Below, piece by piece: positions 26,816 through 35,200 of a stretch of DNA of 40,704 nucleotides. The stretch lies in NCBI GenBank assembly GCA_028688575.1, contig JAQTXW010000017.1, forward strand, positions 1 through 40,704, read 5' to 3'. The notes under the pieces are model-generated. The model was not told where the DNA came from, did not search any database, and worked only from the letters and a program-made list of their open reading frames with translations. Made by a program: the position numbers and the translations under genes. Positions within the stretch are counted from its first letter, which is position 1, and each line of letters opens with the position of its first letter. Source of the DNA: Methylotenera sp. Lineage in GTDB: Bacteria > Pseudomonadota > Gammaproteobacteria > Burkholderiales > Methylophilaceae.

Positions 26816-28125
26816 AACAGTTGAATGTAGGGATATTGGGCTTAGGCACAGTCGGCGGCGGTACATATCAGGTTTTAACACGAAATGCAGAAGAAATTTC
26901 GAGGCGGACGGGCATTCATATCAAAGTCACGCATGTGGCCGATAAAAACATTGAGGTGGTCAAAAAAATAGTCGCGGCTGACGTGGTGGTGACGGATGAT
27001 GCTTTCTCGGTGGTAAATGACCCATCGGTAGATGTTGTGGTTGAGCTTATTGGTGGCTATACCGTGAGTAAAGCCTTGCTACTGGCTGCGATTGCCAATA
27101 AAAAACATGTCGTGACTGCGAATAAAGCTTTAATCGCGGTGCATGGCAATGAAATTTTTACAGCGGCCAGTGCCAACCATGTCATGGTTGCGTTTGAAGC
27201 AGCTGTGGCTGGTGGTATTCCGATTATTAAAGCCTTGCGTGAGAGTTTGGGCGCTAATCGCGTAGAGTGGGTGGCGGGGATTATTAACGGTACCACCAAT
27301 TTTATTCTCACGGAAATGCGCGAAAAAGGCTTGAGTTATCAGGATGTGATTGGTGAAGCGCAGCGTTTGGGTTATGCAGAAGCTGATCCAACCTTTGATG
27401 TGGAAGGCATCGATGCGGCGCATAAACTGACGATTATGTCTGCGATTGCTTTTGGTATGCCGATGAAATTTGACCAAGCTTATACCGAGGGCATTACCAA
27501 GTTAGAGCAGGTTGATATTCAGTATGCAGAAGAGTTAGGATACCGTGTCAAATTACTTGGCATTACTAAACGAACGGATGGCGGTGTTGAGTTGCGCGTG
27601 CATCCAACGCTCATTCCTGAAAAGCGTTTGATTGCTAATGTGAATGGCGCGATGAATGCTGTAGTGGTGAAAGGGGATGCTGTTGGCCCTACGCTTTATT
27701 ACGGTGCGGGGGCTGGAGCGGAACCTACGGCCAGCTCGGTTGTGGCAGATTTAATGGATGTCGCACGATTGATTGATGCAAGTAGTGCTCAACGTGTGCC
27801 TTATCTGGCCTTTCAGCCTGATCAGGTGCAGGACTTACCTATTTTGCCGATGGACGAAGTACAAAGTGCTTATTACTTGCGTTTGCGTGCGAGTGACAAG
27901 CCTGGTGTGCTGGCAGATGTGACCAAAATATTAGGCGATCGCAGTATTTCTATCGATGCCATGATGCAAAAAGAGCCGGAGGAAAACGAGACTGAAGCCG
28001 ACATTGTAATTTTGACCCACATCACAGTTGAAAAAAATATGAATACCGCGATTGCGGCTATTGAGGCACTGGATGCGATTACGGCCAAGGTCGTGCGTAT
28101 TCGTATGGAAGAACTTGCAAAGTAA
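26812..28125 (+). CDS. hom: Homoserine dehydrogenase
   Basis: A 437-residue NAD(P)-dependent enzyme that reduces aspartate semialdehyde to homoserine, the branch leading to threonine and methionine. The Rossmann motif GLGTVGGG is at residues 7-14; GIINGTTNFIL and EADPTFDVEGIDAAHKL lie in the catalytic domain, and residues about 355-437 form an ACT domain that begins at YYLRLRASDKPGVLADV and is the expected site of threonine feedback inhibition. The start codon is TTG, supported by GGAG seven bases upstream and a 4-bp overlap with alaA. Unlike in E. coli it is not fused to aspartokinase. Confidence 0.97.
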   Translation: MKQLNVGILGLGTVGGGTYQVLTRNAEEISRRTGIHIKVTHVADKNIEVVKKIVAADVVVTDDAFSVVNDPSVDVVVELIGGYTVSKALLLAAIANKKHVVTANKALIAVHGNEIFTAASANHVMVAFEAAVAGGIPIIKALRESLGANRVEWVAGIINGTTNFILTEMREKGLSYQDVIGEAQRLGYAEADPTFDVEGIDAAHKLTIMSAIAFGMPMKFDQAYTEGITKLEQVDIQYAEELGYRVKLLGITKRTDGGVELRVHPTLIPEKRLIANVNGAMNAVVVKGDAVGPTLYYGAGAGAEPTASSVVADLMDVARLIDASSAQRVPYLAFQPDQVQDLPILPMDEVQSAYYLRLRASDKPGVLADVTKILGDRSISIDAMMQKEPEENETEADIVILTHITVEKNMNTAIAAIEALDAITAKVVRIRMEELAK

Positions 28126-28135
28126 TGACTAAGCC

Positions 28136-28161
28136 GTCATTCCATCAAAAGCTGGAATGAC
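28136..28161. repeat. dRS3-like small palindromic repeat between hom and thrC
   Basis: GTCATTCCA-N8-TGGAATGAC is a perfect 9-bp inverted repeat. It follows the ATTCC-N-GGAAT plan of the dRS3/GTCATTCCC repeats found in Neisseria and other Proteobacteria. It lies just upstream of the thrC ribosome binding site and could act as an intercistronic hairpin. Confidence 0.6.
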
Positions 28162-28179
28162 AGACGCATGAGAGATTTT

Positions 28180-29607
28180 ATGAAATATATCAGTACACGC
28201 GGGCAATCGCCTGCTTTAAGTTTTAGCCAAATTTTATTAGGTGGTTTAGCCCCAGACGGTGGTTTGTATCTGCCAGAGCGTTATCCTCAATTGTCCGATG
28301 CTGATTTATCCGCCATGCGTGGTTTGTCTTATGCAGATCTGGCGTTTGCAATATTGTCGCGCTTTGTTGATGATATTCCAGCGAATGACTTAAAAACGAT
28401 TATTGATAAAACTTACCGTGCAGATGTGTATGCCTATACGCGTAATGGACAGTCTGCCGCAGACATTACGCCAACGCTCAAGCTGGAAGAAAACCTATAT
28501 CTGCTCAGCCTTTCTAATGGCCCGACACTCGCGTTTAAAGACATGGCAATGCAGTTGTTAGGTAACTTGTTTGAGTATGTGCTAACCAAAGAAGGTAAAA
28601 CCACCAATATTCTAGGGGCAACTTCTGGAGATACAGGCTCAGCAGCTGAATACGCCATGCGTGGTAAAAAAGGCATACGTGTATTTATGCTATCACCGCA
28701 TAAGAAAATGAGCCGCTTCCAAACCGCACAGATGTTCAGCCTGCAAGATGACAATATCTTCAATATTGCCGTCAATGGTGTGTTTGATGATTGCCAGGAT
28801 ATGGTAAAAGCAGTTTCTAATGATGCCGCCTTCAAGGCGCAATACAAAATCGGTGCAGTGAACTCCATCAACTGGGGACGTATCGTTGCACAAGTGGTTT
28901 ATTATTTCAAAGCTTACTTTGCGGTGACTCAGGATAATAGTCAAAAGGTAGATTTCTCAGTACCGTCAGGTAACTTTGGTAATGTGTGCGCGGGTCATAT
29001 TGCGCGTATGATGGGTTTGCCGATTGATAAACTGATTGTGGCCACCAATGAGAACGATGTGCTGGATGAATTCTTCAAAACGGGTGTTTACAGCCCACGC
29101 GGTTCAGCAAATACCTACCACACATCAAGCCCGTCAATGGATATCAGCAAAGCCTCTAATTTTGAGCGCTTTGTGTTCGACTTGGTTGGGCGCGACAGTG
29201 ATAAAACCCGCGCACTATGGAGTAAAGTAGATAGTGGTGGTAATTTTGATTTAAACGCGGATGGCTATTTTGCAAAAATTGCTGATTATGGTTTTGTTTC
29301 TGGTAGCAGTAATCACGCTCAACGTATGCAAACCATACGCGAAACCAAAGCGAAATATGATGTGGTGATTGATACCCATACGGCGGACGGACTCAAAGTG
29401 GCTAAAGCTTATTTTGATAAAAACACGCCTATGGTGGTGTTGGAAACCGCATTGCCTGCCAAATTTGAGGATGCGATTGTCGAGGCGTTAGGCGATGTGC
29501 CTGAGCGCCCAGCCGCGCTGGCTGGAATTGAGTCACTGCCGCAACGTTTTACAGTGATGGATGCCAGTGCAGATCAGATTAAAGACTTTATTATTAAAAA
29601 CACTTAG
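28180..29607 (+). CDS. thrC: Threonine synthase
   Basis: A 475-residue PLP enzyme that converts O-phosphohomoserine to threonine. Key motifs are SNGPTLAFKDMAMQLLG with the PLP lysine K120, GATSGDTGSAAEYA (the phosphate-binding region) and SVPSGNFGNVCAG. The length is that of the long ThrC class found in Proteobacteria. I place the start at 28180 because MKYISTRGQ is the usual N-terminus of the family and AGAG lies six bases upstream; a further in-frame ATG at 28168 would add four residues. It follows hom after a short palindromic repeat, completing the alaA-hom-thrC arrangement. Confidence 0.96.
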   Translation: MKYISTRGQSPALSFSQILLGGLAPDGGLYLPERYPQLSDADLSAMRGLSYADLAFAILSRFVDDIPANDLKTIIDKTYRADVYAYTRNGQSAADITPTLKLEENLYLLSLSNGPTLAFKDMAMQLLGNLFEYVLTKEGKTTNILGATSGDTGSAAEYAMRGKKGIRVFMLSPHKKMSRFQTAQMFSLQDDNIFNIAVNGVFDDCQDMVKAVSNDAAFKAQYKIGAVNSINWGRIVAQVVYYFKAYFAVTQDNSQKVDFSVPSGNFGNVCAGHIARMMGLPIDKLIVATNENDVLDEFFKTGVYSPRGSANTYHTSSPSMDISKASNFERFVFDLVGRDSDKTRALWSKVDSGGNFDLNADGYFAKIADYGFVSGSSNHAQRMQTIRETKAKYDVVIDTHTADGLKVAKAYFDKNTPMVVLETALPAKFEDAIVEALGDVPERPAALAGIESLPQRFTVMDASADQIKDFIIKNT

Positions 29608-29644
29608 GGATTTATTCTGTCCATGCTGAAAAGACGGAGCATTT

Positions 29645-30466
29645 ATGAAGCAATATATTGATTTATTACAGCATGTTTTAGCGCATTGCAACAAAAAGGA
29701 AGACCGCACAGGGACGGGCACTGTTTCTGTATTTGGTTACCAAATGCGTTTTAATCTTGCAGAAGGTTTCCCACTGCTGACGACCAAAAAAGTCCATCTC
29801 AAATCCATTATTCATGAATTACTTTGGTTTTTGCAGGGCAGTACCAACATTCAATATCTCAAAGAAAATGGTGTGCGTATCTGGGATGAGTGGGCTGATG
29901 AAAATGGCGATTTAGGCCCTGTTTACGGCTATCAGTGGCGTAATTGGCCTAAACCTGATGGCACACATATTGATCAGATTGCTCAGGTTGTGAATGCAAT
30001 CAAGCACAACCCCGACTCGCGTCGTTTAATTGTTTCTGCGTGGAACGTGGCCGATGTGGATCAGATGAAGCTTCCGCCATGCCATGCTTTTTTTCAGTTT
30101 TATGTAGCGCCCGCTTTGCCAGATGAGGCGGATCAAAGATCAAAATTAAGCTGCCAGCTTTATCAGCGCAGTGCTGATATTTTTCTGGGCGTGCCATTTA
30201 ATATCGCTTCTTACGCACTACTCACCATGATGGTGGCGCAAGTGTGCAATTTGAAACTAGGCGACTTCATCCACACTCTGGGTGATGCGCACATCTACAC
30301 CAATCATTTTGATCAAGTGCATGAGCAACTGCAGCGAACTCCACGCGCATTGCCTGTTATGCAAGTCAATCCTGCAGTACATGATATTTTTGATTTTAAA
30401 TATGAAGATTTTACTTTAGAGGGCTATGATCCCCATCCTGCGATTAGGGCAGCCGTTGCGGTATAG
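29645..30466 (+). CDS. thyA: Thymidylate synthase
   Basis: A 273-residue enzyme that methylates dUMP to dTMP with methylene-tetrahydrofolate. Visible motifs are [27 protein letters not shown], the nucleophile C146 in [10 protein letters not shown], then [23 protein letters not shown] and [10 protein letters not shown]. Compared with E. coli ThyA (264 residues) it carries about nine extra residues just after the nucleophile strand, in [12 protein letters not shown]; such insertions occur in other ThyA proteins. GGAG six bases before the ATG supports the start. The oxidised folate it produces is recycled by DHFR, encoded a few kilobases downstream. Two hairpins follow the gene. Confidence 0.97.
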   Translation: MKQYIDLLQHVLAHCNKKEDRTGTGTVSVFGYQMRFNLAEGFPLLTTKKVHLKSIIHELLWFLQGSTNIQYLKENGVRIWDEWADENGDLGPVYGYQWRNWPKPDGTHIDQIAQVVNAIKHNPDSRRLIVSAWNVADVDQMKLPPCHAFFQFYVAPALPDEADQRSKLSCQLYQRSADIFLGVPFNIASYALLTMMVAQVCNLKLGDFIHTLGDAHIYTNHFDQVHEQLQRTPRALPVMQVNPAVHDIFDFKYEDFTLEGYDPHPAIRAAVAV

Positions 30467-30490
30467 CCTTGAAGGTGAAACTAAAGAGAT

Positions 30491-30552
30491 GAAGCAACAC
30501 TGACAATGCGTGTTGCTTCAAATCTTGTAACACTAGGGTGTGGGTGTTACAA
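30491..30552. terminator. Two tandem hairpins between thyA and the EF-hand gene
   Basis: The first hairpin has a perfect 10-bp stem (GAAGCAACAC at 30491-30500 with GTGTTGCTTC at 30510-30519). The second has a 9-bp stem (TTGTAACAC at 30525-30533 with GTGTTACAA at 30544-30552). Neither is followed by a strong U-tract, yet they sit exactly between two convergent genes, so they probably act as a shared transcription end. Confidence 0.5.
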
Positions 30553-30571
30553 GTGGATTATGATTTAATCA

Positions 30572-30949
30572 CTAGTTAGTTGAAGAAGTTGAGGTCGCAG
30601 GTATATTAAATGCGATGTACTCATCAATAGTGACTGCGCCATCATGATTAGCATCTGCAGCATCATAGTTGCTGGATAATAGCTTGTCTTTAGCCGCTTC
30701 TTTGGCAGATAATTTACCATCCTGATTTGTATCCAGCTTCTTGAAAACATCTTCTGCTGGTAGTTTTGATGCCTCAGCCAGTTTGATGTCAGGGATGCTA
30801 TTTTCGGCAATCAGTACGACTTTATCTTTGGCAGGTTCTAATGCTACTTTACTATCAGCAAATGCTGTAATACTGAGGCTTGAGAGTAGCAAAGCAGTGG
30901 CGATGCTACTTGTGATTGGATGTGCGATTGCGTTTGAATGGAATTTCAT
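30572..30949 (-). CDS. Secreted EF-hand calcium-binding protein
   Basis: A 125-residue exported protein. I take the ATG at 30949 as start because GGAG lies seven bases upstream; an in-frame ATG at 30970 would add seven residues. A signal peptide (about residues 1-32, ending ITAFA) precedes two calcium loops: DTNQDGKLSAKE and DANHDGAVTIDE, both with canonical ligands at positions 1, 3, 5 and 12. This is the usual bacterial paired EF-hand arrangement. The gene is next to glrR and has its own sigma-54-type promoter and GlrR-like upstream site, so the response regulator may control it. Possible roles are periplasmic calcium buffering or signalling to the envelope stress system; neither is shown. 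Confidence 0.85.
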   Translation of the reverse strand: MKFHSNAIAHPITSSIATALLLSSLSITAFADSKVALEPAKDKVVLIAENSIPDIKLAEASKLPAEDVFKKLDTNQDGKLSAKEAAKDKLLSSNYDAADANHDGAVTIDEYIAFNIPATSTSSTN

Positions 30950-30997
30950 GTGTTGGCTCCTATTATACAAATTAAAAAATTAGTGCATTCAATTATT

Positions 30998-31013
30998 AGC
31001 GAATAGTGTGCCA
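30998..31013 (-). promoter_or_regulatory. Sigma-54 (-24/-12) promoter of the EF-hand gene
   Basis: On the minus strand TGGCACACTATTCGCT matches TGGCACR-N4-TTGCW with one mismatch (C for the second T of TTGC). The GG and GC dinucleotides have the correct spacing. Transcription would begin near 30987, some 38 bases before the ATG. A sigma-70-like TATAAT also occurs at 30966-30961 but would start transcription inside or after the ribosome binding site. Confidence 0.6.
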
Positions 31014-31078
31014 ACTATAATTTAAATAATAAAAACAATTAGTTATTATATTTATTTGTTAAGACTCTACGTTTTGAT

Positions 31079-31096
31079 TGTCGCTTTCTCGGGACG
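31079..31096. promoter_or_regulatory. Near-match to the GlrR motif upstream of the EF-hand promoter
   Basis: TGTC-N10-GACG at 31079-31096 differs from the GlrR motif TGTC-N10-GACA by one base. It lies about 100 bp upstream of the start predicted from the sigma-54 promoter, a usual enhancer distance. It is weaker than the perfect site at 12765-12782. Confidence 0.4.
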
Positions 31097-31203
31097 GTGA
31101 GTTTTGATTAAATCTTAACCTGTTGAATTTAAATGATAAATATTGTTGCTAAGCAGCGACGTTAAATTAATTGTGGCTTAACATTTTGATTTTATTGTAC
31201 TTC

Positions 31204-32559
31204 TTAGGGTGATTTAAAAGCACTGACCTGAATATGATGTCGTTCTAATAGTCGATAAAATTCAGTACGGTTACGTTGTGCAAGTTTAGCGGCCTGAGTG
31301 ACATTGCCTTGTGTAGCCTTTAGCAATGAGACCAAATAATGGTGCTCAAATTGCCTGCGTGCGACCTCAAAGGGAACGATCGAGTTTTCCGTATCCTGCA
31401 AAGCTTTTTGCACCAGACTTGCTGTGATAATGTGTGTGGTTGCTAGCACTACGGTTTGCTCAATAATATTTTGCAGTTGACGCACATTGCCTGGCCACGG
31501 TGCAGAGATTAATATTTCCAGCGCTTCTGGCGCAAAACCGTTGAGTGATTTTTTATATTTCTGATTAAGTAAATGTAAAAAATGATTAGCCAATAAGCTG
31601 ATATCTTCGCGGCGACTCGCTAAAGAAGGAATTTCTAAACTTACCACATTGATGCGATAAAAGAGGTCTTCACGAAAACGACTCTCGTTCATCTCTAGCG
31701 CTAAATCACGATGTGTTGCTGAGATTAAACGTATATCTATATGAATATTGTTAGTGCTGCCCACTGGGCGTATTACACGCTCTTGTAGTGCGCGTAGCAC
31801 CTTCACTTGCAGGTTTAACGGCATGTCGCCAATTTCATCTAAAAATAGCGTGCCACCTTCAGCACTTTGAAACAGACCAACATGGTTGTTCACTGCGCCA
31901 GTAAATGCACCTTTGCTGTGACCGAACAGCTCTGATTCGAGAAGGTTCTCAGGTATAGCACCACAGTTGATTGCGACGAATGGCTTGGTATGACGTTGGC
32001 TAGAATGATGTACAGCGCGCGCTAACAACTCTTTGCCAGTCCCGCTTTCCCCCTGAATAAAAACACTGGCATCCGTATTAGCCACCATTTTGGCCTGCAT
32101 GAGCAGATTTTCCATGACTGGGCTGCGGGTGAGTATATTGGCGCGCCAGGCATTATCATGCTCAATGGAATTTTCAAGGTGTACGCCACTTAAATGCAGG
32201 GCTGACGATACTTGTTGCAATAATGCTTGGCTATCAAATGGCTTAGTTAAAAAACTAAAGGCACCTTGCTGTGTTGCGCGAACTGCATCAGGAATCGAAC
32301 CATGCGCTGTCAGCAAAATCACAGGTAAGGTGGGTTGTGCATGCTGGATTGCATCCAGCAGTGCCATCCCGTCCATCGCAGGCATGCGTAAATCACTAAT
32401 CACAAGGTCCGGGCGCTGCAATGCAATCGCAGACATGGCCGCAGCACCATTGTTAGCCAAATGAGTGGTATAACCCGCAGCGCTCAGGCGCATGCTAATG
32501 AGCTTTAGTATATCTTTGTCATCATCCACGATGAGTATGCTGGGTTTATAGGTAGTCAT
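31204..32559 (-). CDS. glrR: Sigma-54-dependent response regulator GlrR
   Basis: A 451-residue NtrC-family regulator with three domains: a receiver (about residues 6-118, phosphorylated aspartate D56 in VISDLRMP, lysine K106 in LTKPF), a sigma-54-interacting AAA+ domain (about 143-372, Walker A GESGTGKE at 170-177, the essential GAFTGA loop at 217-222, Walker B GGTLFLDE at 235-242) and a Fis-type helix-turn-helix at the C-terminus (about 405-445, [20 protein letters not shown]). It therefore can activate sigma-54 promoters. It forms an operon with glrK and qseG, overlapping qseG by 4 bp. In E. coli GlrR binds TGTC-N10-GACA and activates glmY and rpoE. Confidence 0.93.
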   Translation of the reverse strand: MTTYKPSILIVDDDKDILKLISMRLSAAGYTTHLANNGAAAMSAIALQRPDLVISDLRMPAMDGMALLDAIQHAQPTLPVILLTAHGSIPDAVRATQQGAFSFLTKPFDSQALLQQVSSALHLSGVHLENSIEHDNAWRANILTRSPVMENLLMQAKMVANTDASVFIQGESGTGKELLARAVHHSSQRHTKPFVAINCGAIPENLLESELFGHSKGAFTGAVNNHVGLFQSAEGGTLFLDEIGDMPLNLQVKVLRALQERVIRPVGSTNNIHIDIRLISATHRDLALEMNESRFREDLFYRINVVSLEIPSLASRREDISLLANHFLHLLNQKYKKSLNGFAPEALEILISAPWPGNVRQLQNIIEQTVVLATTHIITASLVQKALQDTENSIVPFEVARRQFEHHYLVSLLKATQGNVTQAAKLAQRNRTEFYRLLERHHIQVSAFKSP

Positions 32560-33146
32560 GGCTTATTGGCAGAATGAGTGTCGCGTTCATTCATGGTTTT
32601 TTCGATATTTTTCAACTCGTTGAGCTTTTGCTCAAGTGCATCATATTTTTGTTGTAAATTTTCATATTTAGTTTGCGCAGCTTCGAGTTTTTTGGTTTCA
32701 TCTCGATTCTTCTGTATTTGTTTTGTGCTGTCCAGAGTGTATTCGTACAGTAAATTAACCAATGCGTATTCCAACCAGCTCAGGTTGCCTCCCTGCAATA
32801 AATCTTGCAGCAATATTTGTGCCTTATTAATATCTCGCACTCGACTAGAAGGGAGTGAATGCATCATTGCCAGTCTTATGTGCTGAGATTTATCCTGACC
32901 GTTCTCAAGGATTGCCACACTTGTATCAGCGTATATTTTCTTCTGCTCATCAATGCCAAGTGAGGCGTAACTTTCATAAAACTTAATTAATTCAATGACA
33001 TGATCCTGCTTAATTTTTTCTTGTGTAGCAGTATTGATTAACGCATTTTGTTTAATAGTGCTGGGGCCATGATCGGCATGCTTGTTGGCGCATGCATTGA
33101 GCAGGCTTAAACATATCAGCACAACATAGAGGTTATTTATCGTCAT
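32556..33146 (-). CDS. QseG-like outer membrane lipoprotein of the GlrKR system
   Basis: A 196-residue lipoprotein. The signal peptide ends in the lipobox LLNAC with C19 as the lipidated residue, and the mature part has a helical region plus a C-terminal coiled coil (about residues 140-190, TKYENLQQKYDALEQKLNEL). It lies between the kinase and regulator genes with 4-bp overlaps on both sides, the exact place of qseG (yfhG) in E. coli. QseG interacts with the kinase QseE/GlrK in the envelope and is needed for its activity. Sequence conservation of this family is low, so the identity rests on lipoprotein character, size and position. Confidence 0.75.
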   Translation of the reverse strand: MTINNLYVVLICLSLLNACANKHADHGPSTIKQNALINTATQEKIKQDHVIELIKFYESYASLGIDEQKKIYADTSVAILENGQDKSQHIRLAMMHSLPSSRVRDINKAQILLQDLLQGGNLSWLEYALVNLLYEYTLDSTKQIQKNRDETKKLEAAQTKYENLQQKYDALEQKLNELKNIEKTMNERDTHSANKP

Positions 33147-34576
33147 TTAAGTTCCAATTTTGGCATGTTAACAATGAAGTGCGCACCTTGAGGTGAGGGG
33201 GCTAGTGTAATGCGACCGCCATGTGATGTGACGAGATCTTTTGCAATTGTTAAACCTAGCCCACTTCCGCTAATCAGACTTTTGTGTAGCGTGTCTCCGC
33301 GGTAGAAGGGGTCAAAAAGTTTTTCTTGATCTGCTTTAGAAAAACCAGGGCCACTGTCTGAAATCCCTATGCGCCATCCATTTCTGTCTTGATGTGAAGT
33401 GATTGTTATTTTTCCGTGAGTTTGCGTATATTTGATAGCGTTAGAGATTAAATTATCTAAAATAATTGCAAGTTTTTCTTCGTCAGCCACAACATCATCC
33501 ACATGGTAATCTGTTTGAATCTGTAGTTTGTTGTTTTGTATGCTAAGCGCGTAGGTTTTAAGCGTCTTATTAATGATGTCGGGTAAATATAGAAGGCTTA
33601 GATTTAATTTGAGAGGTGTTGTTTCGATACGGGTATAGTTGAGTAAGTTTTCAATCATCTTTTGCAGGCGGATACTGTTATCACGCAAAATGGTGATAAT
33701 TTCCGACTGTTGTGTGGAAAGCGAGCCGCCAATGCCGTCATGTAATAACTCGGTACCTTCTCTGATAGCAGTTAGCGGTGTTTTTAGCTCGTGTGATACA
33801 TGCCTTAAAAATTGTTGTTTTTGCTGGTTTAACTCTTTGAGTTCAGTGCGTAGCCAATCAAGGCGCTGTCCTAAAATACGCAAGTCCCCCGGGCCATCAA
33901 TCGCAATCGGTGCATCATATTCCCCCGTTCCAAGGTGCTTAATTGCGGCGTCCATGCGACGTATAGGCACGGCGAGTAAGTAAGTGATGCCTGCTGCAAT
34001 TAATAGCGCTAATGGGATTAATACCAAGCTCTGTAGCACCAGTTTTTTCTGTGTGGCTTGTGCGTTGAGTACCACTTGATGAGAGGTGGCATCAATCGTG
34101 GCATTATTTTCTTTGATAATAATTTCAACTTGTTTATCAAGCAGACTAAATTGGTTAAGAAAATTTTTTTCGTTGATCTGTGACTTTTTGGCTTTGTTAA
34201 TGAGTAAATTCAATTGTGAAATTTGATTGCTCAGTAAATTAAGATTTTGTTTTTGTGGAACCTTTTGCGCTAACTGTTTCAGCTGAGTTAGAACGATATT
34301 GAATTTATCATAGGCCTTGTTGTAGTTGTTAAATAGCACCTCATCTTGTAGTACAAAATACTGTCGGCTACTTCGCTCCATCAGGTGCAGCTGTTCTTGT
34401 AATAAGCGCCCAGCACGCGTCCCTTCTACTGCTTTTGAAATAGTGATCTGACTTTGTTTAGACAGCGCATCAAAGGCGATATTTGCATTCACAAATACCC
34501 ATATAAGCGGCAAAATTGCAAATGCAAAGCCAACCAATAGTAGTTTTAGAAATGAACTTGGGTAATAAAAACGCAT
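33143..34576 (-). CDS. glrK: Sensor histidine kinase GlrK (QseE)
   Basis: A 477-residue membrane kinase. Transmembrane helices lie at about residues 10-30 and 179-202 and bracket a periplasmic helical sensor domain of about 150 residues. A HAMP linker (about 203-255) follows, then the HisKA domain with H262 in VSHELKTPLTAIREG, and a HATPase domain with the N box DNLISNAIKYT, the G1 box DSGPGF and the G2 box GSGLGLTIA. It is the first gene of the glrK-qseG-glrR operon. In enterics it responds to envelope and amino-sugar related cues. Homologues outside enterics are less studied, so the signal here is unknown. Confidence 0.88.
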   Translation of the reverse strand: MRFYYPSSFLKLLLVGFAFAILPLIWVFVNANIAFDALSKQSQITISKAVEGTRAGRLLQEQLHLMERSSRQYFVLQDEVLFNNYNKAYDKFNIVLTQLKQLAQKVPQKQNLNLLSNQISQLNLLINKAKKSQINEKNFLNQFSLLDKQVEIIIKENNATIDATSHQVVLNAQATQKKLVLQSLVLIPLALLIAAGITYLLAVPIRRMDAAIKHLGTGEYDAPIAIDGPGDLRILGQRLDWLRTELKELNQQKQQFLRHVSHELKTPLTAIREGTELLHDGIGGSLSTQQSEIITILRDNSIRLQKMIENLLNYTRIETTPLKLNLSLLYLPDIINKTLKTYALSIQNNKLQIQTDYHVDDVVADEEKLAIILDNLISNAIKYTQTHGKITITSHQDRNGWRIGISDSGPGFSKADQEKLFDPFYRGDTLHKSLISGSGLGLTIAKDLVTSHGGRITLAPSPQGAHFIVNMPKLELK

Positions 34577-34627
34577 CGACTCTTTTTAAATTGATTGGTA
34601 TTAAAATAATCAGTTACAGACATACAG

Positions 34628-34633
34628 TATAAT
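34628..34633 (+). promoter_or_regulatory. Perfect -10 element six bases before the folA start codon
   Basis: TATAAT at 34628-34633 is followed by only six bases before the folA ATG at 34640. Transcription would begin at or next to the A of the ATG, making a leaderless mRNA. There is no Shine-Dalgarno sequence. The -35 region is poor. Confidence 0.5.
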
Positions 34634-34639
34634 AGCCTT

Positions 34640-35122
34640 ATGAATTTCTTATCAATTATTGTTGCCGTTGCTAATCACCAAGTGATTGGTTTGAATAACA
34701 CTTTACCTTGGCATCTACCTGAAGACCTCAAGCGTTTCCGAGCGCTCACCACGGGTCATCACATTATAATGGGGCGCAAAACCTACGAGTCGTTAGGTCG
34801 CTTATTGCCTAACAGAACTACGGTGATTGTGACGCGTAATCAAGATTACAAAATTGAAGGGGCATTGATTGCAAATTCACTGGAATCTGCCATTGCGTTA
34901 TGCAAAGATGACCCCGAGCCATTTTTAATTGGAGGCGCTGAACTATATCAACAGGGTTTAAGTCTGGCGACTAGACTCTATATCACGCAAGTGCATGCCG
35001 ATTACGTGGGCGATGCATTTTTCCCTGAAGTGGATTTTGATAGCTGGCAATTAACAGAAAAAAAAGACCACCTCTCAGGAAGTGGTCTTAAATATAGTGA
35101 TTTGATTTACGAGCGTAAGTAA
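34640..35122 (+). CDS. folA: Dihydrofolate reductase
   Basis: A 160-residue enzyme that reduces dihydrofolate to tetrahydrofolate with NADPH, needed after thymidylate synthase. The N-terminal SIIVAVANHQVIGLNNTLPWHLPEDL, the acidic catalytic residue in the PEDLKRF segment, GRKTYESLGRLLPNRTTVIVTR and the IGGAELYQQGL and YITQVHADYVGDAFFPE segments are all typical. The length equals that of E. coli FolA. The start agrees with the family but lacks a ribosome binding site and may be leaderless. Its last 65 bases contain the terminator of the convergent decarboxylase gene, so its C-terminal codons also form a hairpin. Confidence 0.97.
   Translation: MNFLSIIVAVANHQVIGLNNTLPWHLPEDLKRFRALTTGHHIIMGRKTYESLGRLLPNRTTVIVTRNQDYKIEGALIANSLESAIALCKDDPEPFLIGGAELYQQGLSLATRLYITQVHADYVGDAFFPEVDFDSWQLTEKKDHLSGSGLKYSDLIYERK
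35058..35089 (-). terminator. Rho-independent terminator of the decarboxylase gene, inside folA
   Basis: AAGACCAC (35064-35071) pairs perfectly with GTGGTCTT (35082-35089) around a 10-base loop; an eight-A tract at 35058-35065 reads as a U-tract on the minus strand. It lies about 110 bp beyond the stop of the minus-strand decarboxylase and inside the folA reading frame. Confidence 0.65.
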
Positions 35123-35130
35123 TGATTGTG

Positions 35131-35197
35131 GTTTAACCTGGATTTTTCATTAGGACTAGCAGATGCAAAATCGCCTAGTGGAAAATCTGGGTTTAAC
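35131..35197. mobile_element. 67-bp internally deleted copy of the MITE family (copy B)
   Basis: The ends GTTTAACC and GGTTTAAC flank two imperfect arms (35131-35154 and 35174-35197) matching the two ends of the 12542-12719 element; the interior is reduced to about 20 bases. It fills the spacer between the convergent folA and decarboxylase genes and would form a long hairpin in either transcript. Confidence 0.65.
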
Positions 35198-35200
35198 TGC

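Noticed and set aside
30961-30966. Sigma-70 -10 element TATAAT as the promoter of the EF-hand gene
   Set aside because: It would start transcription inside or after the ribosome binding site; the sigma-54 promoter gives a sensible leader. It is not excluded as a minor start.
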